A stretch of DNA of 64,000 nt, from positions 456,001-520,000 of the forward strand of contig JAQJVL010000524.1 in the NCBI GenBank assembly GCA_035578905.1, in the 5' to 3' direction. Positions 45,101 through 57,624 of this stretch are shown one piece after another. The position numbers and the translations under genes were made by a program. The notes beneath the pieces were generated by a model. The model did no database searches. It had not been told where the DNA came from and saw only the letters and a list, made by a program, of their open reading frames with translations. Numbering within the stretch: position 1 is the first letter of the stretch; every line of letters starts with the position of its first letter. The stretch comes from Stictocephala bisonia (Eukaryota; Arthropoda; Insecta; Hemiptera; Membracidae).

Positions 45101-46199
45101 AATTTTAAAAATGTATTTAAATGATTTTTCTTTTTATTTCATTACTAAGGTCAATTGTTCCCAATAATGTATTAATCTATTTAGTTGGTTTTTGATTTTT
45201 TTCAAAAAAACTTAAAAATATTTGAGATATTTATGAGAATTACGTGAGACTATCACCAATATTGATACTTAAGAAAGCATATTTAATGTGAAATAAAATA
45301 ACTCCATAAGTTTGACCTTGGACTTTTGAAGGCTGAAGTGGAAGAAGAATGCCTAAAGTGAATATTTTTTAAAAGTCTAAGAAATTTTGCATTTTAATGT
45401 AGATTGATTCCACGTAGATTATTATATTGTGCAATTTAATCTACTTCTCAATTTACATTAAGATACAACTTGTTCGTGTCTCTCAGAAAGCAGTTTGTAT
45501 TATAGCGCTGCTTATTCAACCGGATGGACCAAGTTATGAAATTTAAGATCATCCGTTGGATTCTAGATACTGACATTTTTCTTATAATGGGGAAATACAT
45601 TATGCAACGTAACGTCAGGACTTGCTATTTGAATTTACTTCCCAGTGTGTGTGGGGCGCTCGCTCTCTAAAAACCCATCAGTCAAGGTAGATATCACTGT
45701 CTGGACGCTTTTCACGCATTACTTCAAGAGGGCGCTAAGGACGGCTCCAACTATGAAGCAAATATTTAAATGCGCTATTGTGTTTATCTGTCAGTTTATA
45801 TACTTCAATTAAAAAAAATTACTCATGGATTAAGATTCGTACGAGAAGATGCTGGGGATTTTCCATGCTGGACCAATATTGAGTAACCGTTGATGCAAAT
45901 GTAGACGTGCAGTTACCGGGCGAGAGTGGTTCTGAATAGGACCACTTTCCTTTTCACTGTCGTCGTCGGGCCTCGATGGCGTCAGGAGGTTGCATCATGG
46001 CTGGAGGTGATATCTCAACATAATCGATCTACTGATAGATTTATCGTGGATCTTTATTTAAGGAATAAAACTAGATTTTATTATAAGCCCATATCGACAC
46101 AGAACAGTTTGTGGTATAGCAGTACTGTTAAATTAAGGTGATTTTGAGTGTCTTTCTCAGGCATTTTCAAGTGACTGTACATCATACATATGTACATGC
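42171..46199. other. AT-rich DNA, no supported gene
   Basis: Several ATG frames of 60-85 codons occur (for example 42822-43010 and 43162-43362) without recognisable motifs or consistent splice context. No tandem repeat of note. Confidence 0.4.
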
Positions 46200-46340
46200 T
46201 TTATGAAGCAATGAAAAACATGTACAGTACGCGTACATAAGGGTACGACTAGTTGTAGGAGAAAAAATGTAGCCCTGCAAACGTAGCCTTCTCTTCTTAA
46301 CCTAACCTAACAAAACACATCCTAAAGTATCATAATTCAG
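46200..46340 (+). repeat. Dispersed repeat, copy 2 of 2
   Basis: It shares GCAATGAAAAACATG and TAACAAAACACATCCTAAA-like blocks with 35255-35490, and includes AACCTAACCTAAC, two CCTAA units. Confidence 0.45.
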
Positions 46341-46633
46341 CTTACTTGCAGTTTGCCTTTTTCCAAAAATAATATTAATTGCAGAAACAATATTTTAAGA
46401 GTTTTGAACCTTTTGTACAAAATACCCACTTCTAATTAAATGTTATTAACTTAAGGAAATTTCCACACACGGCCAATGTTCGTATAAAAAATTGTATGGA
46501 TTAAAAAAGTGTCTATCAAATAAGTCAATTAAGCCAGGGAACTGTAGTCGGAGTTTAAAACTAAACTGAAATAAACTAACTAACTGTGACGGAGTGAGTT
46601 ACATCTTTGTTTTTCTCGTTTTATCCTGCATTT

Positions 46634-46637
<4 letters not shown>

Positions 46638-46682
<45 letters not shown>
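46638..46682. repeat. (TA)n microsatellite
   Basis: About 21 TA dinucleotides in non-coding sequence. Confidence 0.95.
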
Positions 46683-46683
<1 letters not shown>

Positions 46684-47377
46684 TTTTCCAATTATGTTTA
46701 ATTTATTTTCATGGATAAGTTTCCAGTCATGGCCAAGTTTGGAAATTCATATTTAAAAAACCACTAATTTAAACATAACCAACTTTTTATAGGCTACGTG
46801 ATAAATAGTTATCTGATTCATTCTGTGTGAGATTCAAAAAAAATTAATAACATATAAAAAAGTCATTGTTACTTTACGAAAACTACTTTTTTCGACAATT
46901 ATTTAAATTAAAATTATGATTCAAGATGCGTTGTGATTCTTTAAACTTACTGTGAAGTAAAACGTGACTGATGAATTAAATTCAATTGGTTTTCATTTTG
47001 TATCGTGTAATATTTATCAATAGAAAAATAAAACAACCATTATCTTCTTCTTTGTCACAAGTCCTCCTCCGCCGTTAAGGGAAAGCCCGTGCGGCGTTGC
47101 ATTTTCATCCACAAACTCTGGCTACTACTTGGCGAATAGTGTAATAAGTAATTAGATAATATCCAGATAACTACTAGTAGAGTGATTCGGATATTAAGGT
47201 GGATCCCGAACAACTGAGCGTATTTGTAATTTATTTAACCTAACCCTTGTTTCATACATTGGCCTTCACTAGCATTGTTCATTGCATGTCAACTTTTCGT
47301 TGGAGTAGCGTTGACATGGGTTTACTACGCTCACACCTATTCACATCAAGTATTTCTAATACCTATACTCTAAACGC

Positions 47378-47705
47378 CTACTGGAAGAGAGGGCAGACGA
47401 CTGCTTCCAGCTCTCTTCTTTCTGCCTCCCATCTCCTGCACTGGAAGAAGGTGTGTAGAACGTTGTTGTCATGCTCAGATTCTCCATAACGACACTCCGA
47501 GCTCTCGACCTTTCCCATCTTCTCTAGGTAAGCCTGGAAGAAGCCGAGGCCGGTGAGGAACTGGGTAAAGTAATAATTTACTTCCCCAGATTTCTTCTCC
47601 ACCTTCTCCACTCTTGCATGTTCATGATCAGCCGTGCGGTCCATCTGCCTCTTGTCTCGTTTCGCCATCTTTCCTGCCAATCACTCATAGTGCGTTCTTG
47701 GGCTT
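47378..47705 (-). pseudogene. C-terminal fragment of a non-LTR retrotransposon ORF2 (R1-like), decayed
   Basis: On the minus strand a short frame (about 47705-47600) reads DWQERW and GRWTARLI. After a change of frame in a purine-rich stretch near 47590-47610 the next frame reads GEVNYYFTQFLTG, then a zinc-finger-like segment ending HTFFQC, then a charged ER-rich tail stopped at 47378. These are hallmarks of the end of ORF2 in R1-like non-LTR retrotransposons of insects, where the reverse transcriptase is followed by a C-X2-C...H-X4-C knuckle. Here the second Cys is Gly, and the frame is broken, so the copy is dead. No reverse transcriptase domain remains upstream. A GC-rich patch at 47060-47110 may belong to its 3' end. 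The family assignment is from memory of the motif, not a search. Confidence 0.7.
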
Positions 47706-48677
47706 CGGTGCAATGTAATGGGTGGCTCTCATTTTCACGTTACATTCAGCTTGTTACATGTGAAATTTACATAATTGTAAATCCTGTAAACAAGTTGTTT
47801 TTTAATTTGACAATCTTTTTAGAGCTATAACATTTTTAAACCTGTCGTTTAGTCCAAAGCCCTCGTGACAAAAGGTGATTAAAATATGGTTAAAATTTAA
47901 ATAGAAAACATGATTGATGAACTGTTCAATACCTCCACAGTAATAAACCTTTCGTGCACTGTTTAAATAATTCCAGGCGCACGATTTGGCAACGCCTAAA
48001 TGCTCAGTTGAAACTAGCTTTGAAGTGCTGAGCCTCGGAATTTGCTTACACATGACCGCACATCGATGTATGTTGAATTATCATGTGATATAAAATCGCA
48101 AGATTATTTTTATCGTACTTATAGTTTTATAATCTTACTTTATTTGTCAATCCGGTATTTTTGAACCGTTTGGAAGTTTGTATGATCAGCCATTTTTAAG
48201 ATTGCAAGGGTTTACAAAAATTACAACAGAACATTTTGTAAAAGAGTACAATTTCTAGCATTTGTCGAGACTACAAACAACAACCTTCTTCACATTTGGT
48301 TAATGTTTCACTGATTTATCTTTAGTACTTTTTGTTTTAGAAGTTGATCTTTACTCCTTAAGTGCTAAAGTTTCGTGTTTTGTTGTTGTATTCTACCTGT
48401 TATAAAAATGTATAAAGTCTTAAAAAAACATGTAAGTAATATTAAATTACGTATAATTAAATAAGCTAAATTTTGGTTTACAACACAACGGAATCGAATG
48501 AGTATTTATTTTCTAGCAGTGGTTCAAACTCGAGTACATTGCTTTTTGAATCCGACAGTAAGTGTATACATGCGGTACACGTAACTGTGACCGGTGTGAA
48601 GGGGGGGATTTGGTTGGAAGGGCATGGACTGTTTAATTGGAACGAGTAGAAGCAGCAAATCTCAATGATAATTTAAG
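47706..48677. other. AT-rich non-coding DNA, nothing recognised
   Basis: No supported gene or repeat. Confidence 0.45.
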
Positions 48678-48944
48678 TTAATTATATAAATAATTTACTG
48701 CCTTACTTGCACAATCCATTTCATTTATATTGCGATGTATACATTTCAAGGATAACCCCATCTTCATAGCATCTTAAAATATAAAATATAAAAATAGAAA
48801 AAAAATAAATAAAATTTTTATTTTTTTATTTTTATATTTTATATTTTAAGATGCTATGAAGATGGGTTATCCTTGAAATGTATACATCGCAATATAAATG
48901 AAATGGATTGTGCAAGTAAGGCAGTAAATTATTTATATAATTAA
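48678..48944. repeat. Nearly perfect 267-bp palindrome
   Basis: Each half is about 130 bp, centred near 48811. The outer ends are TTAATTATATAAATAATTTA and its complement. The only clear differences are CCCC against CCC near 48756 and changes in the A/T-rich centre. There is almost no spacer. If transcribed it would give one long hairpin RNA. Confidence 0.9.
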
Positions 48945-49149
48945 TTTTACACAATTCAGAGCTACATATTGAAATATAATTTAAGTATCGTAATAAATAT
49001 CACTGAAGAAGTGACTGGCCGATTGCGCATTGGCCAAAAAGCCAAGATTGCGTCAGTAGAAAGCTACTATTTACAGATACGTGCGTCAACCAACTACCGT
49101 GCCTTGCGTAGATAACCTGTTTAGTTATTGGGTTATTATTAGAATAGTT

Positions 49150-49460
49150 CCAGGTAAACTAAATATACACGTAATGTTCATCTCCATGCTAAGCAGTGTG
49201 ATATATGTAAATAATTTGTATAAATAAATGTAAATAATGTGTAAATAAGTGTATGCCACCAACATTTATCGTGCTCGCTAGACAGAGTTTTTGCTCTGTG
49301 GCTATTCTTTATTTAATGAATGTCCAAACTTGACTTCAGAACGCTCTCACAGAAAATATTGGAACTACTAGGAGTTTGAGAATGCTGCGACCAATGGCGT
49401 TACGATGTAATCAAGCCGCAAACATTGTAATGCCTTTGCGTCTTTCATCGAGGCCACGTT
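49150..49460 (+). repeat. Diverged dispersed repeat, copy C
   Basis: The later half matches 12630-12840 (GACTTCAGAACGCTC, GACCAATGGCGTTACGA). The earlier half matches 41560-41620 (AACTAAATATA, CATGCTAAGCAGTGTG). This suggests a longer family of which each locus keeps a part. Confidence 0.45.
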
Positions 49461-50764
49461 GCAGATTAAAATGTTCCTGTTTCACAATAAACCTAATCAT
49501 TAGTGGGAAAACGTGAAGGAAATCGCCATCTGCGAAGACCAAGGTTAAGATGGTTACAATGGTGATAGAGACACATAAATTGGTAACGGGTAAACACTAA
49601 TACTATTTATTTCTGTAATTTGTGGGCTTTCCGTTTATCAGCGTGACGAGCGTTAGTGGACTGAGCGAGGTTGTCAGACGATGCCAGTCCACAGTAAAAA
49701 ATTATTGAATTAACTGTCTCTGTCACAACTGTACATTTCGCCCGACTGGATCCGCAGAGGAAGTGCCTTTGTCAGGCGAACAACCCTTAAAGTGTCCTTA
49801 TACCATGAATAATACCATGAATTATATATGAATTTAGCCAGTATAAGAAACTTTGTGTAACTTCTCTGTCTCCTCTCTTTCCTCCTGCAGACCACTTCAT
49901 CACATGTATGCAATGCGGTCTGTCGATCGATCGTAGATTGATTCTGTGGCTGCCCCCGATGATAAATAGACCACTGCCGTTCAGACGCTACGTTTGCTTA
50001 GCTAGAGGGCAATACACGTAACGTTCTGCCACTGGCTTCCCTTGCCGATAAATCACATGTGCTGTGTCTAATTTATTACTCCTATATATCGATTAATCAT
50101 TCAAAAGTTAATTAATCTCATTCATATCCTGGTTCAATATATTTTAGTATCTGCCTCTAACGTGACATGAATTTGTTACAGCTATATTTAATGTATGTTA
50201 TTGGAATAATTGTAAGTGTTTACAGTTTATTGGTTTTTTATACCTTTGACTACATTTAAATGGTAGTAGAACTATTTTTTTCAGCTTTTCTTATTTTTTT
50301 TTTTAATTATTTAACTAATGAGAGAAAGTTAATATTAAACTTTTTAATATTTTTTGTTATCCAACTGAAAAATATGCGATTAAGGGAACCCGGACGATAA
50401 ACAGTAAAATTTGTTCAATTTTTTAAATATACTTTATTTAATTCTTATAGTGATTAATCACATATTCTATGAAAGTGATATACTTCGAGCATGGCTAAAG
50501 AATTCATAAAGAGAATTTCCCCTTTTCCTAGCAAAAACACACTGGAAAGATTAATGTCACAAAGGAAAAATCAACAGTTAGAGAAGATACTTGGGGAACA
50601 GGAAACCTTTTGTTGAATTTGACTAAAAATAAATTTATTCATTCATATAGTGTCTCAAAAAGTTTAAATTTTTACCAACTAACTATTTAAATATATGCCT
50701 ATTTATTTAAATTAGGTCTTCGTTAACAAATAGTTATATCAATCAATATAGTACAAAATTTGGT
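49461..50764. other. Non-coding DNA, no supported gene
   Basis: A 67-codon frame at 49710-49913 (minus) has no recognised motif. Nothing else was supported. Confidence 0.4.
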
Positions 50765-51115
50765 TGCTTTTGTAAGATATAATTGTTACTGCTTATGTAA
50801 GATATTATTGTTACTGCTTATGTAAGATATAATTGTTACTGCTTATGTAAGATATAATTGTTACTGCTTATGTAATATATTATTGTTACTGCTTATGTAA
50901 GATATAATTGTTACTGCTTATGTAAGATATTATTGTTACTGCTTATGTAAGATATTATTGTTACTGCTTATGTAAGATATTATTGTTATTGCTTATGTAA
51001 GATATTATTGTTACTGCTTATGTAAGATATTATTGTTACTACTTATGTAAGATATTATTGTTACTGCTTATGTAAGATATTATTGTTACTGCTTATGTAA
51101 GATATAATTGTCATA
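50765..51115. repeat. 25-bp tandem array, about 14 copies
   Basis: The unit reads GTAAGATATTATTGTTACTG plus CTTAT, with ATAATTG and ATTATTG variants alternating. Very little other variation. Confidence 0.95.
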
Positions 51116-51782
51116 GCAAAGTTTAGTTTTTGGTTTTTAAGTTTTATAAATATTTTCTTTTGTGCGTTTCCAACTCCCTTTTCTTCTGAAGATATACCTA
51201 TACTCTTTGAACAATTATTATAAATTCTAAGTCTCTAAGCGTCTAGTGATCAATATATTTTTACCTTTTGTTATATTATTCTCTAACCGTCTACCGACCG
51301 ATGGTTTTTAACAACCCACTCTGTGATACCTTGACTTCACTGTGGGATCAGTAAATTCATATACTTGATTCATCTCACTTTTGGAGGTGATACTTAAGTG
51401 CAGTAAAATTAATTTTCAAATTATACATTTGAAATACAGGTTGTAAAAACTCATTAGAGTGGCACTTTAAGTTGTCTTGTGCTGAAAGCAAACTCGGAGA
51501 AATAAATAGGACACACAATGGAGAGTCACAAAAGGCTGTTCTCGGTACAGTTAGCAGGGACAAAACGTCCCGTCCACGGCGTGACCACAACCCACTCGAG
51601 TTACTTTGGCAGGACGTAAATGTTACCCACCTTGTCGATGTTTTATTGTAAAGTCATAAAATGACCTTGTTTATTTAGTGCACCCGGAAAGTACGCGGAG
51701 GGTGGATAGAGAGGTTCATAAACCTTTTTTTCATTAATGTTAACTTCGTTGCGAATTTATTTTGGTTTGAAAGCGTAATTTG

Positions 51783-51787
<5 letters not shown>

Positions 51788-51843
<56 letters not shown>
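51788..51843. repeat. (TA)n microsatellite
   Basis: About 28 TA dinucleotides. Confidence 0.95.
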
Positions 51844-51848
<5 letters not shown>

Positions 51849-52510
51849 ATGAGTTTTACATTTTTTTTACAGAAAGACAAGTAAAATTATGCATTTATAT
51901 TTGCATTGAGAATTGGCAGAAAAATAATTATACGCTATATGCAATTTAAAAATTAAGAGGTAATACATTTTTGTATTACACCGTGTATGACGAGAAAGTT
52001 ATGTCAAATTTAATCGCGAATATTTTATTTAAACCTCTCGTACCTTATTAACTAAGATATTTTGAGGCGTTGCACTTAATTTCCTCGTATAAGGTTTTAA
52101 TTCGAAAATTATAGAACGCTTTTATAATTACATAAGGAGAAATTTGTGTCCAAAATGAAGGCTTTAGACATTTCAACCCTACCAATCAGAAAGGTACTTT
52201 TTTCATTCCCTTACAGCTTTTTCATGTTAAAAGGCAACAGTTTTAAAACATCAGTTTGCAAACCCATTAAATGCAGACGACTCGAACGGTTATCGTAAAT
52301 CAAAGTAGATTACATAAACTGTTACATCATGTGATCACATTTATATGTTCAGTATAGCTATAGTTTGGTGTTAAAGAATGTCTTATTGAAAATGATAATC
52401 CTTTCTTAGGAGAAATAATTGAACAGAGACGTACATAGCACTTATGTAAACATGCTGATATTCTCAGTTCTAATGTGCCCTATACATTTCAAGTAAGCCA
52501 GTGACTACAC

Positions 52511-52550
52511 AAATAGATGACCTTTAACACAACATAAAGGTCATCTATTT
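52511..52550. repeat. Perfect hairpin, 16-bp stem and 8-base loop
   Basis: AAATAGATGACCTTTA pairs exactly with TAAAGGTCATCTATTT around ACACAACA. The stem holds an AGGTCA motif on each strand. Confidence 0.8.
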
Positions 52551-54294
52551 AGTATAGTATTTAGTTTAGTAATATTTAGGACTAACAAGGTTTTAAATAA
52601 TATTTAATTCACAAAGTGTTTTTGACATTTTTCGTCAGCTATATTGAAATCATAAATGTTTATGTGAATTTTGTACTACATTGAAATTGTTTGGTTAAAT
52701 TGCTTTACAACCAACACAAATTAAATTTTAAGATGTCAGGACGTTTAGCCTGGGTTAGAGACATCGATAGTATTTGTCAGTAATGTTCACCTTGTAATGT
52801 ACTGGTTCGCCCCCTTACTGTGTCTGAATTAACTTCGTCGCACATATTAGTAGAATTTAGACTATGGGGAAAGGGCAGGGTAAGGATAATAAGAAGATCG
52901 GAGCTTTTTTCCTTAAAGAAAAAAATAAACTTATGAGTTTTTTTAATTTTATTTTATACTTATTTTTGTATTTATATTGCATGAATGACCAGAAGAGTAA
53001 ATATCTAATAAAAACATATTTCCAACATGTGCCTGGATTTTAATTAAGTGGGAATGTTACACATATTAAGAAAGAAATATGTTAATTCCCTCAAATGTGT
53101 CATGAAATTAGTCATGCTTTTTGAGAGTGAGAAGCGCGTCGAGTTCTGTTTCGGGAGTGAGGCCTGTAAATCTTAGTTTTAAGAATCAGTTTAAATTGGG
53201 CAGGCCATAAAAGTCCGAGTAGTTTAAGGAAGGTTAGTTAGGGTTTTATTCACTCAACGTTACACCCAAACTTATGACTACTTTATGACGATATGATATA
53301 TAATCAAGAATGACTGTAATTATTAGACAGGACAATTTATTAGTTATGGTTGTGTAGGGACCTACATCAGTTTTCCGTGGATTCTGAACCACATCATGTG
53401 TTTCTTAATTTCTTTGTCTATTCATTCTAGTTTGAGTCTCGAAAATATCTTATACGAAATCTAATCTCTGTTCACTTTACTCGGGAAACCAAGACTTATA
53501 GTAGAACAGGGGACTCTCCTGCATGCTTCACGTGCCAATCCCTTCTATCGCTAAGCTCATGTCACCATTCGTATAATTTTATTATTTTTCTTCACGTCGC
53601 ATGCTTACATTGTTCGAAAATAACCTCTTACGTAAAGTTGACCCGTCCTAAGCTCTCTCATTCTTATGGTGAATGGTAACGAAGGCTCTAATTGGCCGTT
53701 ACTGCGATGTTAATCATATGCAGTACTTTATTTAGAGCATCGAACAAACTTTTGTGTCAAGATTATCACCCAAATCCTCGTGGTTTTTCTTAGAATCTGT
53801 AGCAGTCAGTCAGTTATGTTTGGGCTTTATATTTAAAGGTGATTACCATCGTGGGGTCGCCCTAACAAAGTAATATTATTGATAACCCGTAGGCTCCATG
53901 GTAATAACACTTGCCTTCTGTAGTACAATAGGGACTTTATGGCTCCAGGTTCAGCGATGGTAAGGTTCTAATCTTTAGGGAGTTGGCAGAAGAACTGAGG
54001 ATCTGATACTTTTTGGAGGATGAAGTTAAGGTAAAGTTCAATAGGAATGTCAGGAGGTAGTGGTGGTGGGTCAAAACTGGAAGGAGGTTTGAAGCGCTAG
54101 GCAGGTTCGTAGGATTAGGGTTGAAGGTGTTGTTCTCAAAAAAATCTTCAAATTCAGGTTGCGGCCAAAGAAAGTTGAACCTTAGTTACCAAGCAAAAAA
54201 CAACTGTTATGCTAAATTTATCATGAAATAAAATTTGCGATAGAGCAATAGAACGTAATGAGATTGTTCTTTGTCATTATTAATTGGTACAGCC

Positions 54295-54615
54295 TTAAAT
54301 GAATACACGTACAATGGTATTCACCCACCCGCTCATACTCGTACAATGATATTTACCCGCCCATACACGTACAATGGTATTCACCCACCCGCTCATACAC
54401 GTACAATGTTATTCACCCACCCACCCACCACGTACAATGTTATTCACCCACCCACCAGCTCATACACGTACAATGTTATTCATCCACCCACCCGCCCATA
54501 CACGTACAATGGTATTCACCCACCCGCTCATACAAGTACAATGTTATTCACCCACCCACCCGCTCATACACGTACAATGGTAATCACCCACCCGCCCATA
54601 CACGTACAGTGGTAT
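54295..54615. repeat. C-rich minisatellite, about 9 copies of 28-40 bp
   Basis: Units read ACACGTACAATGGTATTCAC followed by CCACCCGCTCAT, with GTTATT variants and unit-length changes from extra CCCA. It belongs with the arrays at 14.3, 35.9 and 42.1 kb. A 130-codon open frame rich in THPP is a repeat artefact. Confidence 0.93.
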
Positions 54616-57600
54616 TCTGTAGCCACTATTACTTACCAATACTTACTCTCTCCTGATACGTAATTTCGTGTACCTTCAGCTGTACAATTGAAGCAAACTG
54701 GTTTAAAACCTCAATAAATTCGTTACAATATCTGTTATAATTTATTCGTATGAGTACTAAATAATAATTAATTAATTAAAGTGGTTGACTTATGTAGCTA
54801 ATGGTTTCTCTGACGTAATGGCTGTCTGTTTAAGGAGACCGGTTCAATGGCTCTAAATAGAGAAATCATCGTGTACTTAGTATAATTTTCATTTAATACC
54901 ATGCTATAAACAGCCTCGTTTGTAATGCAGTTACGTACAGGGATAATTCATATTTTTTCATAGAACTATTATTAGTACACATTACATTTAAGAAGTACGT
55001 GAAAAGTATTACTTTATGAATAAAAAAATATATGACAAATTAGTGAGCTTTAAACTCACGAATGTTGGTTTTATTATCTTTTAATCAATGTTTTTATATT
55101 ATGGAAATTTTTCTTGCATAAGTAATAACATTCAAAAGTAAATAAATAAATAAAAGCACAAGTGACAAGACTACAGAAGGTAAATAATTCTCGATAAGCG
55201 TGTTAAATCAGTAAGTCAATTACCAAACATTTGCTTACTACATTTAGTAATAACTGAAACTCCCAAGGCACTACACGGAATATAAATATAAAAATGTGTT
55301 TTAAATAAATATAAAAATAGACAAACATATGCTTCTAATTCAAAATACATCGCGTTTTTGTTTAAAATAAATGTAAAACAATTATTTAAAGTATGGTAAC
55401 AAATTAAGCTTAAATAAAATATGATGTTGATTTGGACTGTGAAGGATCGAAGACTTTGTGAATTCAACATTCATTTTAATTTTTAATAAACTGAATATTC
55501 AATTTAGTTTTCAATTAAAATCTGATTAGCCCTAAACTTTATTTAACACAATTTGAATTTAGGCTTTGTAGTGTTACGGTCAAACAGGGTCCTAAATAAT
55601 AAGGCGATTCCCCACTGTGGTCAAAGACAGTTTCTTTTGTTTACTCCCACTAACTAAATTATACAACATATTAGCACTAGAAATGAAACCACAGTTATTA
55701 AGGGCACTTAAAGCCCACTAGTTTACATTAGTTAAATATCTGCCACTCTTAATGAGCTCTCACGGTTTACGACTACCTCTGTCGTTTCATAAGTAAAGAT
55801 CCCACTCCACTCCAGACTATATCCTGCAGACTAACTAGTTAGCCGATGAGTGTATTTTTATAAGCTGCCCCTGAAATCCAGAAGATTATAGAAATGAGAA
55901 CTGGCGTGTCTCACCTCACATAGAATATTCGAATTCACTCCAGAATGTTTTTAACGGCAAAACGTTCTCATCCTTGATTAGCACAGAAAGAGTGAGAGAG
56001 AGGAGGGGGAGGTGCTTCCCAAATTGGCATGACCCGCAACATTTATACCATTGACTATAGAAAGAAATAAACTGCCTAATCCAACGATTGTCTGTAGACG
56101 CGCACATATGCTGCTATCTAATGGTGATTTCTTTTGACTAAGTGCTCGGACGAATATTTGTCGTACTGTTAGCCCAGACGCATTTGCTAGAGAGAGACAC
56201 ATAGAGGGAGATCGCTAGCGGTACCTGAAGACCCGAACAGCAAACCATATTCAGGTGATCCATATGAGTGGGCAGTCTTCATGTTTCTGTAGTCAATGTT
56301 AGTACAGCCACTAAAGATATGTTTACTTACATCGTTTAAGCCATATTATAACAAAGAATATCAGGAAGTTTACATAAATGTTATGTATTTATTCTGTATC
56401 CCATTTATTTATGGAATCGTTAACATTTTCAATAACATATTTTCACATACCAAGTCAATAACCCTTATATTAGGAATTAGATCACTCGGTGTGACATTTA
56501 TGTATATTACTGTAGTTAACGATAACGTTCAAGTCCTTTGCAAGAAACTTCTGCCCTAAAACTATAAAACATTATGAGGGTATGAAACAAGCTCCTTTAT
56601 CATTGGCCAGGTTTTTATTAATGAGTTTGAGGCCTTCATTTTAGACACGATTTTTTATTATATCTTAATAAAAGAGTGATGCAATTAAAACCTGTTTTCT
56701 TTTTAATTAAGTTTTACACTTCGAAATCAGTTAATAAGGTAGTAAACTATATCATTCGCCAGTATTTAACACAGTTTTCTCGTCATCTACACTGTGATAA
56801 AACAGTTTATCGCCCACATTTTTAATTGCTTGTTAATATTGTACTGCCAATGTTCCTGGCAATATCTAATTTTACTTTTTTGTTGTAAATAAACTAATTA
56901 TTTAACCATTATTAATATACTTGTCTAGTCATAATTGTTTATTCAAAGGCTGATACATGTTACTTACTTTAAATATAAATAATGTTTCTTCATTACCATA
57001 CAATAAATAAAGACCATGTAAATGTCACAAACATCGCATTTAATACAACAGAGCAAATATGAAACTATTTCGACGATTAATTCGAAATTGAATTGATTTC
57101 CTTGGTGAATATCTGAAATTTAAGTGTTGTAAGCAAGGTTTACTTAAATTTCTTCATACTCTTGATAAGAGTCATTCACAAATATACGACAATCATTTAT
57201 ATTTCAAATCGATCATCATAATATTTTTAATTTTCATTCATATATTGTTATAAATGTTTGTTTTGGGACGTTGATTGGTTTTGAACTTGAATATTTATTG
57301 TACGATAAAAATAGACGACATTTTACTGTGTTCATATATAGTAAAAGATAATAGTTTAACGGCCCTTCATGAGAAGTAAGATATTTCCAAGTGATATTCT
57401 AATATGGCATTGGTATACCACAAATATAACGTAGTCTATATTTTAAATGTATAAGTGTAAGAAAAGTTTTTTCTTCAGGGTTAATGCTAATGGATTTTTG
57501 TGTCAACAAAGAATTAAAATAACTTTAACCATTGTAGGATGTATAGGAAATAATAATAATACAAATGCCAAATAAATGTATGTTGACAAATCGTACATAA

Positions 57601-57624
57601 TAAATTAACAAAAGTGTAGTAGCC
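54616..57624. other. AT-rich DNA, no supported gene
   Basis: Open frames are under 90 codons with no recognised motif. No tandem repeat. Confidence 0.45.

Larger units (their letters stand above)
51116..54294. other. AT-rich DNA, no supported gene
   Basis: It contains (TA)n at 51788-51843, a perfect 16-bp-stem hairpin at 52511-52550, and at 53508-53572 a degenerate copy of the GC-rich head seen at 32.6 kb (GGGGAC-CTCCTGCATGC, ACGTGCCAA). No coding frame was recognised. Confidence 0.45.

Noticed and set aside
47247..47489. Plus-strand 80-codon frame
   Set aside because: It is antisense to the recognisable non-LTR retrotransposon fragment and has no motif of its own.
41390..48175. AACCGTTTGGAA recurring near 10792, 41397 and 48163
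   Set aside because: A 12-base match without extended flanking similarity is not enough to define a repeat or insertion hot spot.
48678..48944. microRNA precursor
   Set aside because: The stem is too long and too perfect for a typical animal pre-miRNA; without small-RNA data a hairpin siRNA source is only a possibility.
54271..54663. 130-codon Thr/His/Pro-rich open frame
   Set aside because: It arises from translation of the C-rich minisatellite; the composition follows the repeat.
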